Of a stretch of 64,000 nucleotides of DNA, positions 1 to 8,064 are shown piece by piece. Below the pieces are notes generated by a model, which had not been told where the DNA came from, did no database searches, and worked only from the letters and a program-made list of their open reading frames with translations. How positions within the stretch are numbered: the stretch's first letter is position 1; each line of letters begins with the position of its first letter. Source of the DNA: an uncultured Cyclobacteriaceae bacterium (GTDB taxonomy: Bacteria; Bacteroidota; Bacteroidia; Cytophagales; Cyclobacteriaceae). The position numbers were made by a program, and so were the translations under genes. The DNA lies in the NCBI GenBank assembly GCA_905479015.1, contig CAJQKV010000005.1:62001-126000 (forward strand), given 5' to 3'.

Positions 1-1
1 T

Positions 2-313
2 CAGATTATTGTCCTTGCGGTGGATGAGTCATCTCATGGTGCAAGTGGTTGTAGTATCGACACGTCGGTTGCTTTTATGAAATCATTGGAACAAACTTAT
101 GGCGTTTCCTTGTTGGACCGGACCGAGATCGGATTCATGATTGATCAAGAGATAAGGGTACTCAATTTAAGTAAGATAAAAGAATCCATAGCTTCTGATA
201 AAATCAAGGCAGAAGATATCATTTTAAACAATGCTGTTTCCAGCGTAGCGGAGTTTAAAAAATCATGGCATCAAAGTGTTGATCAATCTTGGTGCAAAAA
301 ATATTTCACGTAA
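2..313 (+). CDS. Conserved Bacteroidota protein, 3' part only
   Basis: The reading frame is open from base 2 of the window (Q-I-I-V-L-A-V-D-E-S...), so the true start lies upstream and only about the last 103 residues are present. The GTG at position 20 falls inside the continuous frame and is probably not the start. The segment contains the string SGCSIDTSV followed by a short helical C-terminus. I recognise it as resembling a short (about 160 residue) Bacteroidota family that databases often label 'ABC transporter ATPase'. No Walker motif is visible here, so that label should not be trusted. Function unknown; soluble and probably cytoplasmic. It ends 78 bases before the PorE-like lipoprotein gene. 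Confidence 0.6.
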   Translation, partial: QIIVLAVDESSHGASGCSIDTSVAFMKSLEQTYGVSLLDRTEIGFMIDQEIRVLNLSKIKESIASDKIKAEDIILNNAVSSVAEFKKSWHQSVDQSWCKKYFT

Positions 314-391
314 ATTTTAACAAATAAATTATCGCAAAAAGGGATCATTTTTTATTTTTTTTCGTTTTAATTTTATCAAGGTATTTTGATA

Positions 392-2362
392 ATGAGATTT
401 TTTTATAAGCTTTTAATTTTGTTTTTAATGAGTGGTTGTACTTCTCCTGCTACGCAATTAATTAAAGGAGATTATGACGGTATGATCGCCAAATATGGGA
501 AGTATATGAAAACCAATGATGGCGTAACGAACCATCAGATCGCCGAGGCTTATCGACTTTCCAATAGAATCAAGAATGCCGAACCGTTCTACGCTTCAGC
601 CCTGAAGTCAGGGATTGATCAAGATGATGCTTATTATTATTATGCTCGGTCCTTAAAAGCCAATCAAAAGTATGATGAGGCTCGTGAAGTTTTAAGCGAT
701 GCTTTGCCCAAAGTCAAGGATGAGCTGATTTATCAATTAATCACCTACGAAATAGATGGGCTGGCCTCCTTGGATGATATGTATGGGGCCGAAACTTTTT
801 TTAGAATCAAGAACTTGGAGGAAATCAACACTTCAGGAGCGGAATATGGACCTGTTTTTCAAAATAAGAGGCTTTATTTCACTTCTAATCGCGATGGGGG
901 TAAAATATATAAAAGCACAGGAACCCCCTTTACAGATATCTACAGTGTGGAGACGAAGGGTGCCAACGTAGCTGTAAGAACCTTGATCCCGCTAGATCCA
1001 ATCATCAACAATCCCTTGGTCAACGAGGGCTCGCTCGCTTTAGCTGCGAATGGAAATTACCTCTTATTTGCAAAAGGCAATTCCGGAAAAGCCAGTGGGA
1101 CCCTTGAGGTCAATATTTTTGCTGCCCGATACCGCAATGGTAAGTGGGGGACGCCCAAGTCCCTTAACCTTAATGACCCCAATGCCTATGATGGTACTCC
1201 AGCGCTGAACGAGGGAGGGAATACGTTGTATTTTGCCTCTAATAGAGTTGGGGGCTTTGGAGGGGCAGACCTTTACACTGCGCAATTAGATCGAAGAGGA
1301 AGATGGGTAGATGTGCGAAACTTAGGACCCGAGATCAATACGCCAGGCAATGAAATGTTTCCCTTTATTTCTGGATCAGGGGTCTTATATTTTGCCTCTG
1401 ATGGCCATCCGGGATTTGGTAATCTTGATGTATTTAAGGCCACACGGATTGGAGGCTCCATGATCATAGAAAATTTAGGTGCCCCCATGAATTCTTCTGC
1501 TGACGATTTTGGATTTTATGAATACAATCTTACCCGAGGCTTCTTTTCTTCAAATAGACCGGGAGGCAAAGGGGATGATGACATTTATACTTTTGTTAAC
1601 GATGATCCTGATTTGAAAATTATCAATTATTTTTTAACGGGGAATACCCTGACCAAAGATGATGGTGGAGCGGCTATTACGGTATCAAACACGAAGGTTT
1701 CCTTAATTTCAGAAGATGGTCAAATATTGGATGAATTTTTTACTCGAGAAGATGGTGCGTATAAGTTCCGAGTCTATGCAGAAGAAAATTACAATATTAG
1801 AGTTGAAAAGCCAACTTATTTTACTTCTAGAAAAGCATTTTCTACCGTTGGTAGAAGTATTCGAAGAGATACGCTTACCCAATTCCAGACCGACATTACC
1901 TTTGAGTTGAATGTCGAATTAGATCAAATAGTGATTGAGAAAACCATTGTGCTCAATAATATTTATTACGATTTAGATAAAGCAGAAATACGTCCAGATG
2001 CAGCCTTTATGCTCGACAGTTTGGTGCTGATCTTGGCAGATAATCCTGAGATTTATATTGAATTAGGCTCTCATACCGATGACAGGAATACGGATGTATA
2101 TAATTTAGATTTATCGCAGCGGCGAGCCAAATCGGCAGTTGACTACTTGATTAGTCGCGGCATTCAGTCGAAAAGAGTTTTGGCCAAAGGTTACGGGGAG
2201 TCAAAATTAATGATTGAAAACGCGCAAACAGAAGCAGATCATCAGATTAATCGGCGTACCGAATTTAAAGTATTGAAATATGATTTTCAGGAGATTGAAG
2301 CAGAAGCAGAAGCGGAATCTGTAGATGAATATGAGCGCTTCTTCGATAATGATAATGAATAG
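392..2362 (+). CDS. PorE-like outer-membrane lipoprotein (TPR, PD40 propeller, OmpA domain)
   Basis: 656 residues from the ATG at 392; an in-frame TTG at 386 is less likely. The N-terminus is a lipoprotein signal with lipobox LMSGC (Cys16). In order follow helical TPR-like repeats (about 20-140), a PD40/WD40-like beta-propeller (about 140-395; repeated F-x-S-N-R and Y-F-A-S motifs), a carboxypeptidase-regulatory-like beta-sandwich (about 410-490), and an OmpA_C peptidoglycan-binding domain (about 535-640; NLDLSQRRAKS with the binding Asp and Arg), then an acidic EAEAEAE tail. This is the domain order described for PorE, a type IX secretion component of Porphyromonas gingivalis that anchors the machine to peptidoglycan. 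Bacteroidota genomes carry several paralogues, so membership in the T9SS is an inference. A T9SS cargo is encoded at 50494-53043. Acts at the periplasmic face of the outer membrane. Confidence 0.85.
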   Translation: MRFFYKLLILFLMSGCTSPATQLIKGDYDGMIAKYGKYMKTNDGVTNHQIAEAYRLSNRIKNAEPFYASALKSGIDQDDAYYYYARSLKANQKYDEAREVLSDALPKVKDELIYQLITYEIDGLASLDDMYGAETFFRIKNLEEINTSGAEYGPVFQNKRLYFTSNRDGGKIYKSTGTPFTDIYSVETKGANVAVRTLIPLDPIINNPLVNEGSLALAANGNYLLFAKGNSGKASGTLEVNIFAARYRNGKWGTPKSLNLNDPNAYDGTPALNEGGNTLYFASNRVGGFGGADLYTAQLDRRGRWVDVRNLGPEINTPGNEMFPFISGSGVLYFASDGHPGFGNLDVFKATRIGGSMIIENLGAPMNSSADDFGFYEYNLTRGFFSSNRPGGKGDDDIYTFVNDDPDLKIINYFLTGNTLTKDDGGAAITVSNTKVSLISEDGQILDEFFTREDGAYKFRVYAEENYNIRVEKPTYFTSRKAFSTVGRSIRRDTLTQFQTDITFELNVELDQIVIEKTIVLNNIYYDLDKAEIRPDAAFMLDSLVLILADNPEIYIELGSHTDDRNTDVYNLDLSQRRAKSAVDYLISRGIQSKRVLAKGYGESKLMIENAQTEADHQINRRTEFKVLKYDFQEIEAEAEAESVDEYERFFDNDNE

Positions 2363-2404
2363 CTATGATCCGCTGGTTCGTTGCTCGGGTCTTATTTTAT
2401 TTAT

Positions 2405-3568
2405 ATGACCTCACTCTTCGCTCATTTTAAATTTTACTTTTATAATACGTACAGTCGTGTTCTAGGACTACTTTTTGTTGCCAACAGTTTTGTGTTTGGA
2501 AATTGGGTGGCCAGAATACCGGATATAAAAGAAAGTCTAGGGCTGACAGATGCGGCTTTGGGCATGGGACTCCTAGGAGCACCCTTGGGATCTATCTTGG
2601 TCATGCCTTTTACTGGTTGGCTTGTTTCCTTGATAGGTCTTGGACGTTCCTTGTATCTTTTTTCTGCTCTTTTGCTTCTTTCTCCAGTAATGTTGGCCAG
2701 CATAACCTCATTTAATAGCCTCTTGGCTTGCTTGATATATCTTGGGATTACTGAGGGCTTGATGGGCGTGGTTATCAATGCCGCTGCTAATGGAGTTGAA
2801 AGAAAATTAGAAAGGCCTATTATGTCTACTTGTCATGGGATGTGGAGTTTGGGTGCGATGATTGGTGCAGCATTGGGAAGTATCATCGTAGGCCTAAAAA
2901 TAGCTTTGGCCCCTCATTTAATAATAATTTCCATAGGGGTGCTGATCCCTTTATTATTGAGTCCTAAGATGATCAAGATGTTTGACGCGTTGCCAGTTCC
3001 TGAGCAAAATAAAGGGTTCCAAATGCCTAATATGGCACTTTTAGCCATTTCATTTGCTGCTTTTAGTATTTTTTTAAATGAAGGAGCCATTGCAGATTGG
3101 AGCGCGGTCTACCTGCGTGAAACACTAAAGAGTGATCCTTATTTGGTAGGGATGGCTTATGCAGGTTACGCCATGTTCATGGCTTTGGGCAGGTTTACGG
3201 GTGATATGCTTATCCCAAAGGTGGGAAAGAAAAACATAGTAATTGGGGGTGCTCTTTTATCAGCTATAAGTATGTCAGCCCTATTGATGCTTCATCATCC
3301 GTGGGCAGCTATTGCAGGTTTTTCTCTGGTGGGCTTAGGCTTTTCATGTATTGTTCCCATTCTTTATTCCTCTGCCGCCAATGAACCCGGCTACACCGCA
3401 GAATCTGCTATTGCGGTCGTGTCTACCATAAGCTTTACGGGATTTTTTATAGGGCCTCCGATCATTGGTTTCATCTCAGAGCAGTATGGATTATCCTCAG
3501 CGTTGGTATTGGTTGTAGGACTGTCAATAATCATTAGTGCAATAGGTACCACGATTCAATTTAAGTAG
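2405..3568 (+). CDS. MFS transporter
   Basis: 387 residues from the ATG at 2405 (an in-frame TTG at 2381 adds eight residues). The protein is almost entirely hydrophobic with about 12 predicted membrane helices, the usual length for a major facilitator permease. The loop after helix 2 (GWLVSLIGLGRSL) matches the position of the MFS G-x-x-x-D-R-x-G-R signature in weakened form, and NWVARIPDIKESLGL near the N-terminus resembles the YbjJ/fucose-permease-like branch. It probably exports or imports a small solute across the inner membrane; substrate cannot be told. It sits 43 bases after the PorE-like gene and 27 bases before purM, all on the same strand, and may be co-transcribed. Confidence 0.8.
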   Translation: MTSLFAHFKFYFYNTYSRVLGLLFVANSFVFGNWVARIPDIKESLGLTDAALGMGLLGAPLGSILVMPFTGWLVSLIGLGRSLYLFSALLLLSPVMLASITSFNSLLACLIYLGITEGLMGVVINAAANGVERKLERPIMSTCHGMWSLGAMIGAALGSIIVGLKIALAPHLIIISIGVLIPLLLSPKMIKMFDALPVPEQNKGFQMPNMALLAISFAAFSIFLNEGAIADWSAVYLRETLKSDPYLVGMAYAGYAMFMALGRFTGDMLIPKVGKKNIVIGGALLSAISMSALLMLHHPWAAIAGFSLVGLGFSCIVPILYSSAANEPGYTAESAIAVVSTISFTGFFIGPPIIGFISEQYGLSSALVLVVGLSIIISAIGTTIQFK

Positions 3569-3595
3569 CGATATTTGTAATTTATAAAATATACC

Positions 3596-4762
3596 ATGTC
3601 TGATAGGTACGCACAACGAGGAGTTTCAGCCGTCAAAGAAGATGTTCACAGGGCGATTGCACATATAGATAAGGGTCTTTTCCCTAAAGCTTTTTGCAAA
3701 ATAGTCCCTGACCTTTTAACAAAAAATGAAGATTATTGTGCCATAATGCATGCAGATGGTGCGGGAACTAAGTCTTCTTTAGCCTACATGTACTGGAGGG
3801 AAACAGGGGATATGTCTGTTTGGAAAGGAATTGCTCAGGACGCGGTGGTCATGAATACGGATGATTTGCTGTGCGTGGGGTGCACTGAAAATATTTTGTT
3901 GTCAAGCACCATCGGTAGGAACAAAAATAAAATACCCGGTGAGGTAATTGCAGCAATAATAGAGGGGACAGAAGAAGTCCTAGAAATGCTGCGAAATCAA
4001 GGGATTGATATCATTTCAACGGGTGGTGAAACGGCCGATGTCGGAGACTTGGTTCGAACCCTTATTGTGGACAGTACAGTGACGGCAAGAATGCTTAGGA
4101 GCAAGGTTATAGATAATATTAACATTGCCCCCGGAGACGTCATCGTAGGTCTTTCTTCTTTTGGTCAGGCGAGTTATGAGTCAGCATACAATGGAGGCAT
4201 GGGAAGCAATGGCCTTACCTCAGCGCGACATGATGTGTTTTCAAAGGTTTACCAATCAAAATATCCCGAAGCTTTCGATCCATCGGTACCGATGGACCTA
4301 ATTTTCAGTGGATCCAAACGCCTCACAGATCCGGTAAAAAACACGAGTTTGGATGCAGGAAAACTGGTATTATCTCCTACCCGTACGTATGCTCCCATCA
4401 TTAAGGCAATTTTAACTGAGCACCATGATCAAATTCATGGAATGATCCATTGTAGTGGAGGTGGCCAAACCAAGATTTTGCATTTTGTTGACCAATTAAA
4501 AATCATTAAAAATAATCTTTTTGAAGTACCTCCTTTGTTTTCCTTAATTCAAAACGAGAGTACTACGAGTTGGCGTGAAATGTATCAGGTGTTTAATATG
4601 GGTCATAGATTTGAACTTTATGTTCCCGAAGAAGTAGTTGATGATCTTATTGAAATTTCAGAATCTTTCAATGTTAAGGCACAAGTGGTGGGACATGTAG
4701 AGGCAGCGCCCACCAAAGAGCTGCTTATACAAACAGCCATGGGCTCCTTTGAATACCATTAG
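3596..4762 (+). CDS. purM: Phosphoribosylformylglycinamidine cyclo-ligase (AIR synthase), Bacteroidota type
   Basis: 388 residues. Catalyses ATP-dependent ring closure of FGAM to AIR, the fifth step of de novo purine synthesis, in the cytoplasm. Visible PurM features are the N-terminal MSDRYAQRGVSAVKEDV, the phosphate/metal loop HADGAGTKSS, the core D-x-V-x-M-N-T-D-D segment, ISTGGETADVGD, and the C-terminal HCSGGGQTKI and FNMGHRFELYV. It is longer than the roughly 345-residue E. coli enzyme, as is common in this phylum. A near-consensus -7 box (GATATTTG, about 3569-3576) lies just after the MFS stop, so it could also have its own promoter. The gene ends five bases from the convergent yraN. 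Confidence 0.85.
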   Translation: MSDRYAQRGVSAVKEDVHRAIAHIDKGLFPKAFCKIVPDLLTKNEDYCAIMHADGAGTKSSLAYMYWRETGDMSVWKGIAQDAVVMNTDDLLCVGCTENILLSSTIGRNKNKIPGEVIAAIIEGTEEVLEMLRNQGIDIISTGGETADVGDLVRTLIVDSTVTARMLRSKVIDNINIAPGDVIVGLSSFGQASYESAYNGGMGSNGLTSARHDVFSKVYQSKYPEAFDPSVPMDLIFSGSKRLTDPVKNTSLDAGKLVLSPTRTYAPIIKAILTEHHDQIHGMIHCSGGGQTKILHFVDQLKIIKNNLFEVPPLFSLIQNESTTSWREMYQVFNMGHRFELYVPEEVVDDLIEISESFNVKAQVVGHVEAAPTKELLIQTAMGSFEYH

Positions 4763-4766
4763 CGTA

Positions 4767-5114
4767 TCAATAAAAAGCATCTTCAAGATGGATAATCGTT
4801 TCATCTGAGACCAAAATACTGATGATATCAAAGCGGATGTCTTTTTTCCAATGGATTTGGTGAATATAAGCATCGGCAGTATGGATAATATTTTTCTTTT
4901 GACTTTTGGAAACAAAATCTTCAGGGTTTCCGTAACTATCATTTTTCCGATACTTCACTTCAATAAAAACCAATAGCTTGTTAGATAAAATCCCTATTAG
5001 ATCTATTTCACCCCGCTGATAACGATAGTTTTCTTCTATAATTTTTATGCCTACAGATTCTAGATGTTTTTTGGCTAAGGCTTCCCCTAATTTTCCTTTA
5101 ACTTTGTTTTCCAA
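4767..5114 (-). CDS. YraN/UPF0102 family endonuclease-like protein
   Basis: 115 residues, matching the family's usual length of 110-130. It contains the restriction-endonuclease-like core: an N-terminal GKLGEALAKKHLE helix, then GEIDLI (catalytic Asp) and FIEVKYRKN (E-x-K). The family is related to Holliday-junction resolvases by fold, but its cellular role is not established. The only in-frame start before the upstream stop is TTG at 5114, 14 bases from the manA ATG on the other strand, so promoters for the two divergent genes must lie inside each other's coding sequence or further away. The 3' end nearly touches purM. Confidence 0.85.
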   Translation of the reverse strand: MENKVKGKLGEALAKKHLESVGIKIIEENYRYQRGEIDLIGILSNKLLVFIEVKYRKNDSYGNPEDFVSKSQKKNIIHTADAYIHQIHWKKDIRFDIISILVSDETIIHLEDAFY

Positions 5115-5128
5115 AATGAAGATTCTTT

Positions 5129-6103
5129 ATGGCGTATCCATTAAAATTTAAAACCATATATAAAGATAAGATTTGGGGTGGAAATAAGATTAAAAAACTC
5201 CTAAATAAAGATTACGGCGACTTGCCTAAATGTGGGGAGACTTGGGAGCTTTCTGCAGTACCTGGAGACATCTCTGTGGTTAGTAATGGTCTTTGGAGAG
5301 GTCAGGATCTTAAATCGCTATTAGTGCAACACGGGGCGGCCATTATGGGCGTAAAATTATACGAGAAATTTGGCATAGACTTTCCTTTGTTGATCAAATT
5401 TATTGATGCAAATCAGGACCTTTCTATTCAAGTGCATCCAGATGATGCATTGGCAAAAAAAAGGAATCAGGGTTCGGGTAAAACTGAAATGTGGTATGTA
5501 CTGCAAGCGGATGCGCAGGCCTCACTGATTACCGGTTTTAATCAGCCGATGTCGCAAGAAGTGTATTTAGAAAAGTTTGAATCGGAAAATTTAATGGAGA
5601 TTCTGAATCAAGAGCAAGTAGCCAAAGGGGATGTTTTTTTCTTACCTGCAGGTCGGATACATACCATTGGAAAAGGATTGTTAATTGCTGAAATACAGCA
5701 AACCTCAGATGTCACCTATCGAATTCATGACTTTGAACGTACAGATGAACAAGGAAATAAGCGGGACTTACATCTTGAAGAATCATTGGAAGCCATAGAC
5801 TACACCTATCAACCAAATTATAAAACCAGCTATGACGAGGAATCTAATAAAAGGGTGCCATTAGTTGCCTGTCCTTATTTTGTGACGAATAAGCTGAACT
5901 TGACAAATAAAAAAGCATTGAATGCCCCTCAAATTGCAGGTTTCAAAATATATATTTGTATTGAGGGCTCAGCCAAAATAGTTAATGGTGATCAAGAGAC
6001 TCTTTTAGTAAAAGGGGAAACGGTTTTGATACCTGCTATGTTATCAACTTATGAAATTAAAGCGGATACTGAAGTTATACTTTTGGAAACCTACATCGCA
6101 TAA
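5129..6103 (+). CDS. manA: Mannose-6-phosphate isomerase, class I
   Basis: 324 residues, the short class I form. It interconverts mannose 6-phosphate and fructose 6-phosphate in the cytoplasm, feeding GDP-mannose synthesis or mannose catabolism. Zinc ligands are visible: QVHPDD (Gln, His), the Glu in KTEMWYVL, and the His of GRIHTIGKG. The YRIHDFERTD segment is also typical. The stop codon TAA overlaps the lipB ATG by one base, so the two are translationally coupled. Divergent from yraN with a 14-base gap. Confidence 0.92.
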   Translation: MAYPLKFKTIYKDKIWGGNKIKKLLNKDYGDLPKCGETWELSAVPGDISVVSNGLWRGQDLKSLLVQHGAAIMGVKLYEKFGIDFPLLIKFIDANQDLSIQVHPDDALAKKRNQGSGKTEMWYVLQADAQASLITGFNQPMSQEVYLEKFESENLMEILNQEQVAKGDVFFLPAGRIHTIGKGLLIAEIQQTSDVTYRIHDFERTDEQGNKRDLHLEESLEAIDYTYQPNYKTSYDEESNKRVPLVACPYFVTNKLNLTNKKALNAPQIAGFKIYICIEGSAKIVNGDQETLLVKGETVLIPAMLSTYEIKADTEVILLETYIA

Positions 6104-6831
6104 TGCAAAATAAAGTTGTAGAATTTCGGCATTTGGGATTACTTGATTATCAGAAGGCGCTTGATTATCAAGAAAAGCTATTCAAGAAGACCATAGATTT
6201 AAAAATTAAAAACAGAAATCAGCCCCCAGACGCACAAGAAATTACGCCCAACTATTTGCTTTTCTTATATCATCCTCACGTCTATACATTAGGTAAAAGC
6301 GGGAAAGAGGATCATTTGCTATTAGATAAAGAGGGACTGCTTGAAAAGGAAGCGACCTATCACCGCATCAGTCGAGGAGGGGATATCACTTATCATGGGC
6401 CTGGTCAAATTGTAGGATATCCAATCCTAGATTTGGATAACTTTTTTACTGATATTCACAAATATCTTAGGTTTTTGGAGGAGGCGGTGATTCGAACTTT
6501 GGCCTCTTATGACATTGTATCTGGAAGAATTGAAGGATTGACGGGAGTTTGGCTGGACGTAAAGGATCCTCATAAAGCACGAAAAATATGTGCCTTTGGA
6601 GTCAAGTCGAGTAGATGGGTAACCATGCATGGCCTTGCTTTAAATGTAAATGTAGATCTTGATTATTTCAAAAATATTGTGCCTTGTGGTATTGATGATA
6701 AAGCGGTCACCTCAATGCATCAAGAACTAGGGAGGCTGATTCCCCTGACCGAAGTTGAAGAAAGATTGCGCCAACATATTTCAGAACTTTTTCAAATACA
6801 ATGGAAAGAGGACACTCCAGCAATGAAATAA
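6103..6831 (+). CDS. lipB: Octanoyltransferase (lipoyl(octanoyl) transferase)
   Basis: 242 residues. Transfers octanoyl from acyl carrier protein to the lipoyl domains of 2-oxoacid dehydrogenases and the glycine cleavage H protein, the first step of endogenous lipoate synthesis. The family signature RGGDITYHGPGQIVGYP is present, as are the lysine region (KICAFGVKSSRWVTMHG) and the active-site cysteine segment IVPCGI. The ATG overlaps the manA stop. No lipA is seen in the window. Confidence 0.93.
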   Translation: MQNKVVEFRHLGLLDYQKALDYQEKLFKKTIDLKIKNRNQPPDAQEITPNYLLFLYHPHVYTLGKSGKEDHLLLDKEGLLEKEATYHRISRGGDITYHGPGQIVGYPILDLDNFFTDIHKYLRFLEEAVIRTLASYDIVSGRIEGLTGVWLDVKDPHKARKICAFGVKSSRWVTMHGLALNVNVDLDYFKNIVPCGIDDKAVTSMHQELGRLIPLTEVEERLRQHISELFQIQWKEDTPAMK

Positions 6832-6940
6832 GTCCACGAGGAGGTATTGAATAACGATAGTCGATGGGCTGATGGTGATATTTTCATCGGATCATCCTTT
6901 TAACCACCCACCATAGTGTTCATTTCGAAACCCTTTTGAT

Positions 6941-6948
6941 TAATTTTG
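6941..6948 (+). promoter_or_regulatory. Candidate -7 promoter box TAATTTTG
   Basis: Exact match to the Bacteroidota -7 consensus TAnnTTTG, seven bases before the ATG at 6956. No clear TTTG -33 element is seen at the expected spacing. If used, transcription of the 6956-10227 cluster would start close to the initiation codon. Confidence 0.45.
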
Positions 6949-6955
6949 TATCAAG

Positions 6956-7339
6956 ATGAAAAGAGATATTCTTTATTTACCCGTAGAGCAAGTGGCCATG
7001 GTCATTGTTCCATCAAAGGAGCATCATTTATGGCAAGTTTATTTAATCAACAGAAATAAGCACAGTTTAGAAACTATTTTAGTTACTTCGAAGGGCTACC
7101 ATGAGGATCAAAAAACCTCGTTATTGCGCCATGCCATTCCCCATTTAGAGGCGGGATCTTTGGCCTTAATTGAATCTATAAGTCCTGAGGTTTTTCATTT
7201 CACCAATGAATTTTGGATCAGTTTCTACATTGGAACACAAATTTATGATAAGAAATATATCTATTTACCTTCGTCGATCAATGCTTCCAACCTAAGCTAC
7301 ATTGAAGAGCTCAAATTAAAAGGAGTATTGCATTTATGA
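6956..7339 (+). CDS. Small conserved protein of unknown function
   Basis: 127 residues, no signal peptide or membrane segment. It contains the string ILVTSKGYHEDQKTS followed by LLRHAIPHLEAGS and a beta-rich C-terminus. I recognise it as resembling a Bacteroidota family sometimes mislabelled 'phenylalanyl-tRNA synthetase subunit alpha'; there is no synthetase motif and the length is far too short. Its stop overlaps the next start (ATGA at 7336), so it is translationally coupled to the exonuclease gene and RNase R follows three bases after that. The coupling suggests a role linked to nucleic-acid processing, but this is inference from context only. Confidence 0.75.
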   Translation: MKRDILYLPVEQVAMVIVPSKEHHLWQVYLINRNKHSLETILVTSKGYHEDQKTSLLRHAIPHLEAGSLALIESISPEVFHFTNEFWISFYIGTQIYDKKYIYLPSSINASNLSYIEELKLKGVLHL

Positions 7340-8061
7340 ATTCGGAATTAAAGAACTTGTTGATCATTGATATTGAAACGGTGAGTGTATCCTCAAGTTT
7401 TGAGACATTACCTGAAAATTTGCGACATCATTGGGAAAGAAAAGCACTTCAGTTGCGCAATGATGATGAAAAATCAGCGAGCGATTTGTATTTTGAAAAA
7501 GCAGGAATTTATGCTGAATTTGGAAAAATCATTGTCATCGCCGTGGGGATATTTCATGAAGTTGAGGGGGAGGCCGCCCTACGGGTTACTTCCTTTCAAG
7601 ACCATGATGAAGCAAAATTACTGAATGCCTTTAAAGTATTTTTAGAGACAAAATTTAATCAACAGCATTTAAAATTATGCGGCCATAATGGGAAAGAATT
7701 TGATTTTCCTTTTCTGTGTCGACGTATGATTGTCAACGAAGTACCCATTCCTCAAGCCTTAAATTTATCAGGAAAAAAGCCATGGGAAGTACAACATATC
7801 GACACCATGGACCTCTGGAAGTTTGGGGACAAAAAAAATTATACGTCTTTAGATTTATTGACGTCCTTATTTAATATAGATTCTAGTAAATCAAATATCG
7901 ATGGTTCTCAAGTCAATAAGGTATATTACAGTGAAAATAAGGGGCTGACTCAGATCGTGAATTATTGTCAAGGAGATGTGATTTCCACAGCTCAAGTTTA
8001 TTTAAAATTGAAAGGTTTGCCCGCCGTTAAGAAGGATCATATTACGCGTGTAGATCAATAG
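7336..8061 (+). CDS. PolB-type 3'-5' exonuclease (DEDDy family)
   Basis: 241 residues. All three DEDDy exonuclease motifs are visible: ExoI IIDIETVSVS (Asp, Glu), ExoII GHNGKEFDFPFL (Asp), ExoIII YCQGDVISTAQV (Tyr, Asp). The arrangement matches the 'predicted 3'-5' exonuclease related to PolB' family, which stands alone without a polymerase domain. It should remove nucleotides from 3' ends of DNA or RNA using two metal ions. ATGA overlap with the upstream small gene and a three-base gap to rnr indicate one operon of nucleic-acid processing enzymes. Confidence 0.85.
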   Translation: MNSELKNLLIIDIETVSVSSSFETLPENLRHHWERKALQLRNDDEKSASDLYFEKAGIYAEFGKIIVIAVGIFHEVEGEAALRVTSFQDHDEAKLLNAFKVFLETKFNQQHLKLCGHNGKEFDFPFLCRRMIVNEVPIPQALNLSGKKPWEVQHIDTMDLWKFGDKKNYTSLDLLTSLFNIDSSKSNIDGSQVNKVYYSENKGLTQIVNYCQGDVISTAQVYLKLKGLPAVKKDHITRVDQ

Positions 8062-8064
8062 CAT

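Noticed and set aside
2-313. Labelling the first partial gene an ABC transporter ATPase
   Set aside because: No Walker A, signature or Walker B motif is present in the visible part; the label appears to be a transferred error.
6956-7339. Calling the 127-residue protein a phenylalanyl-tRNA synthetase subunit
   Set aside because: Too short and without any class II synthetase motif.
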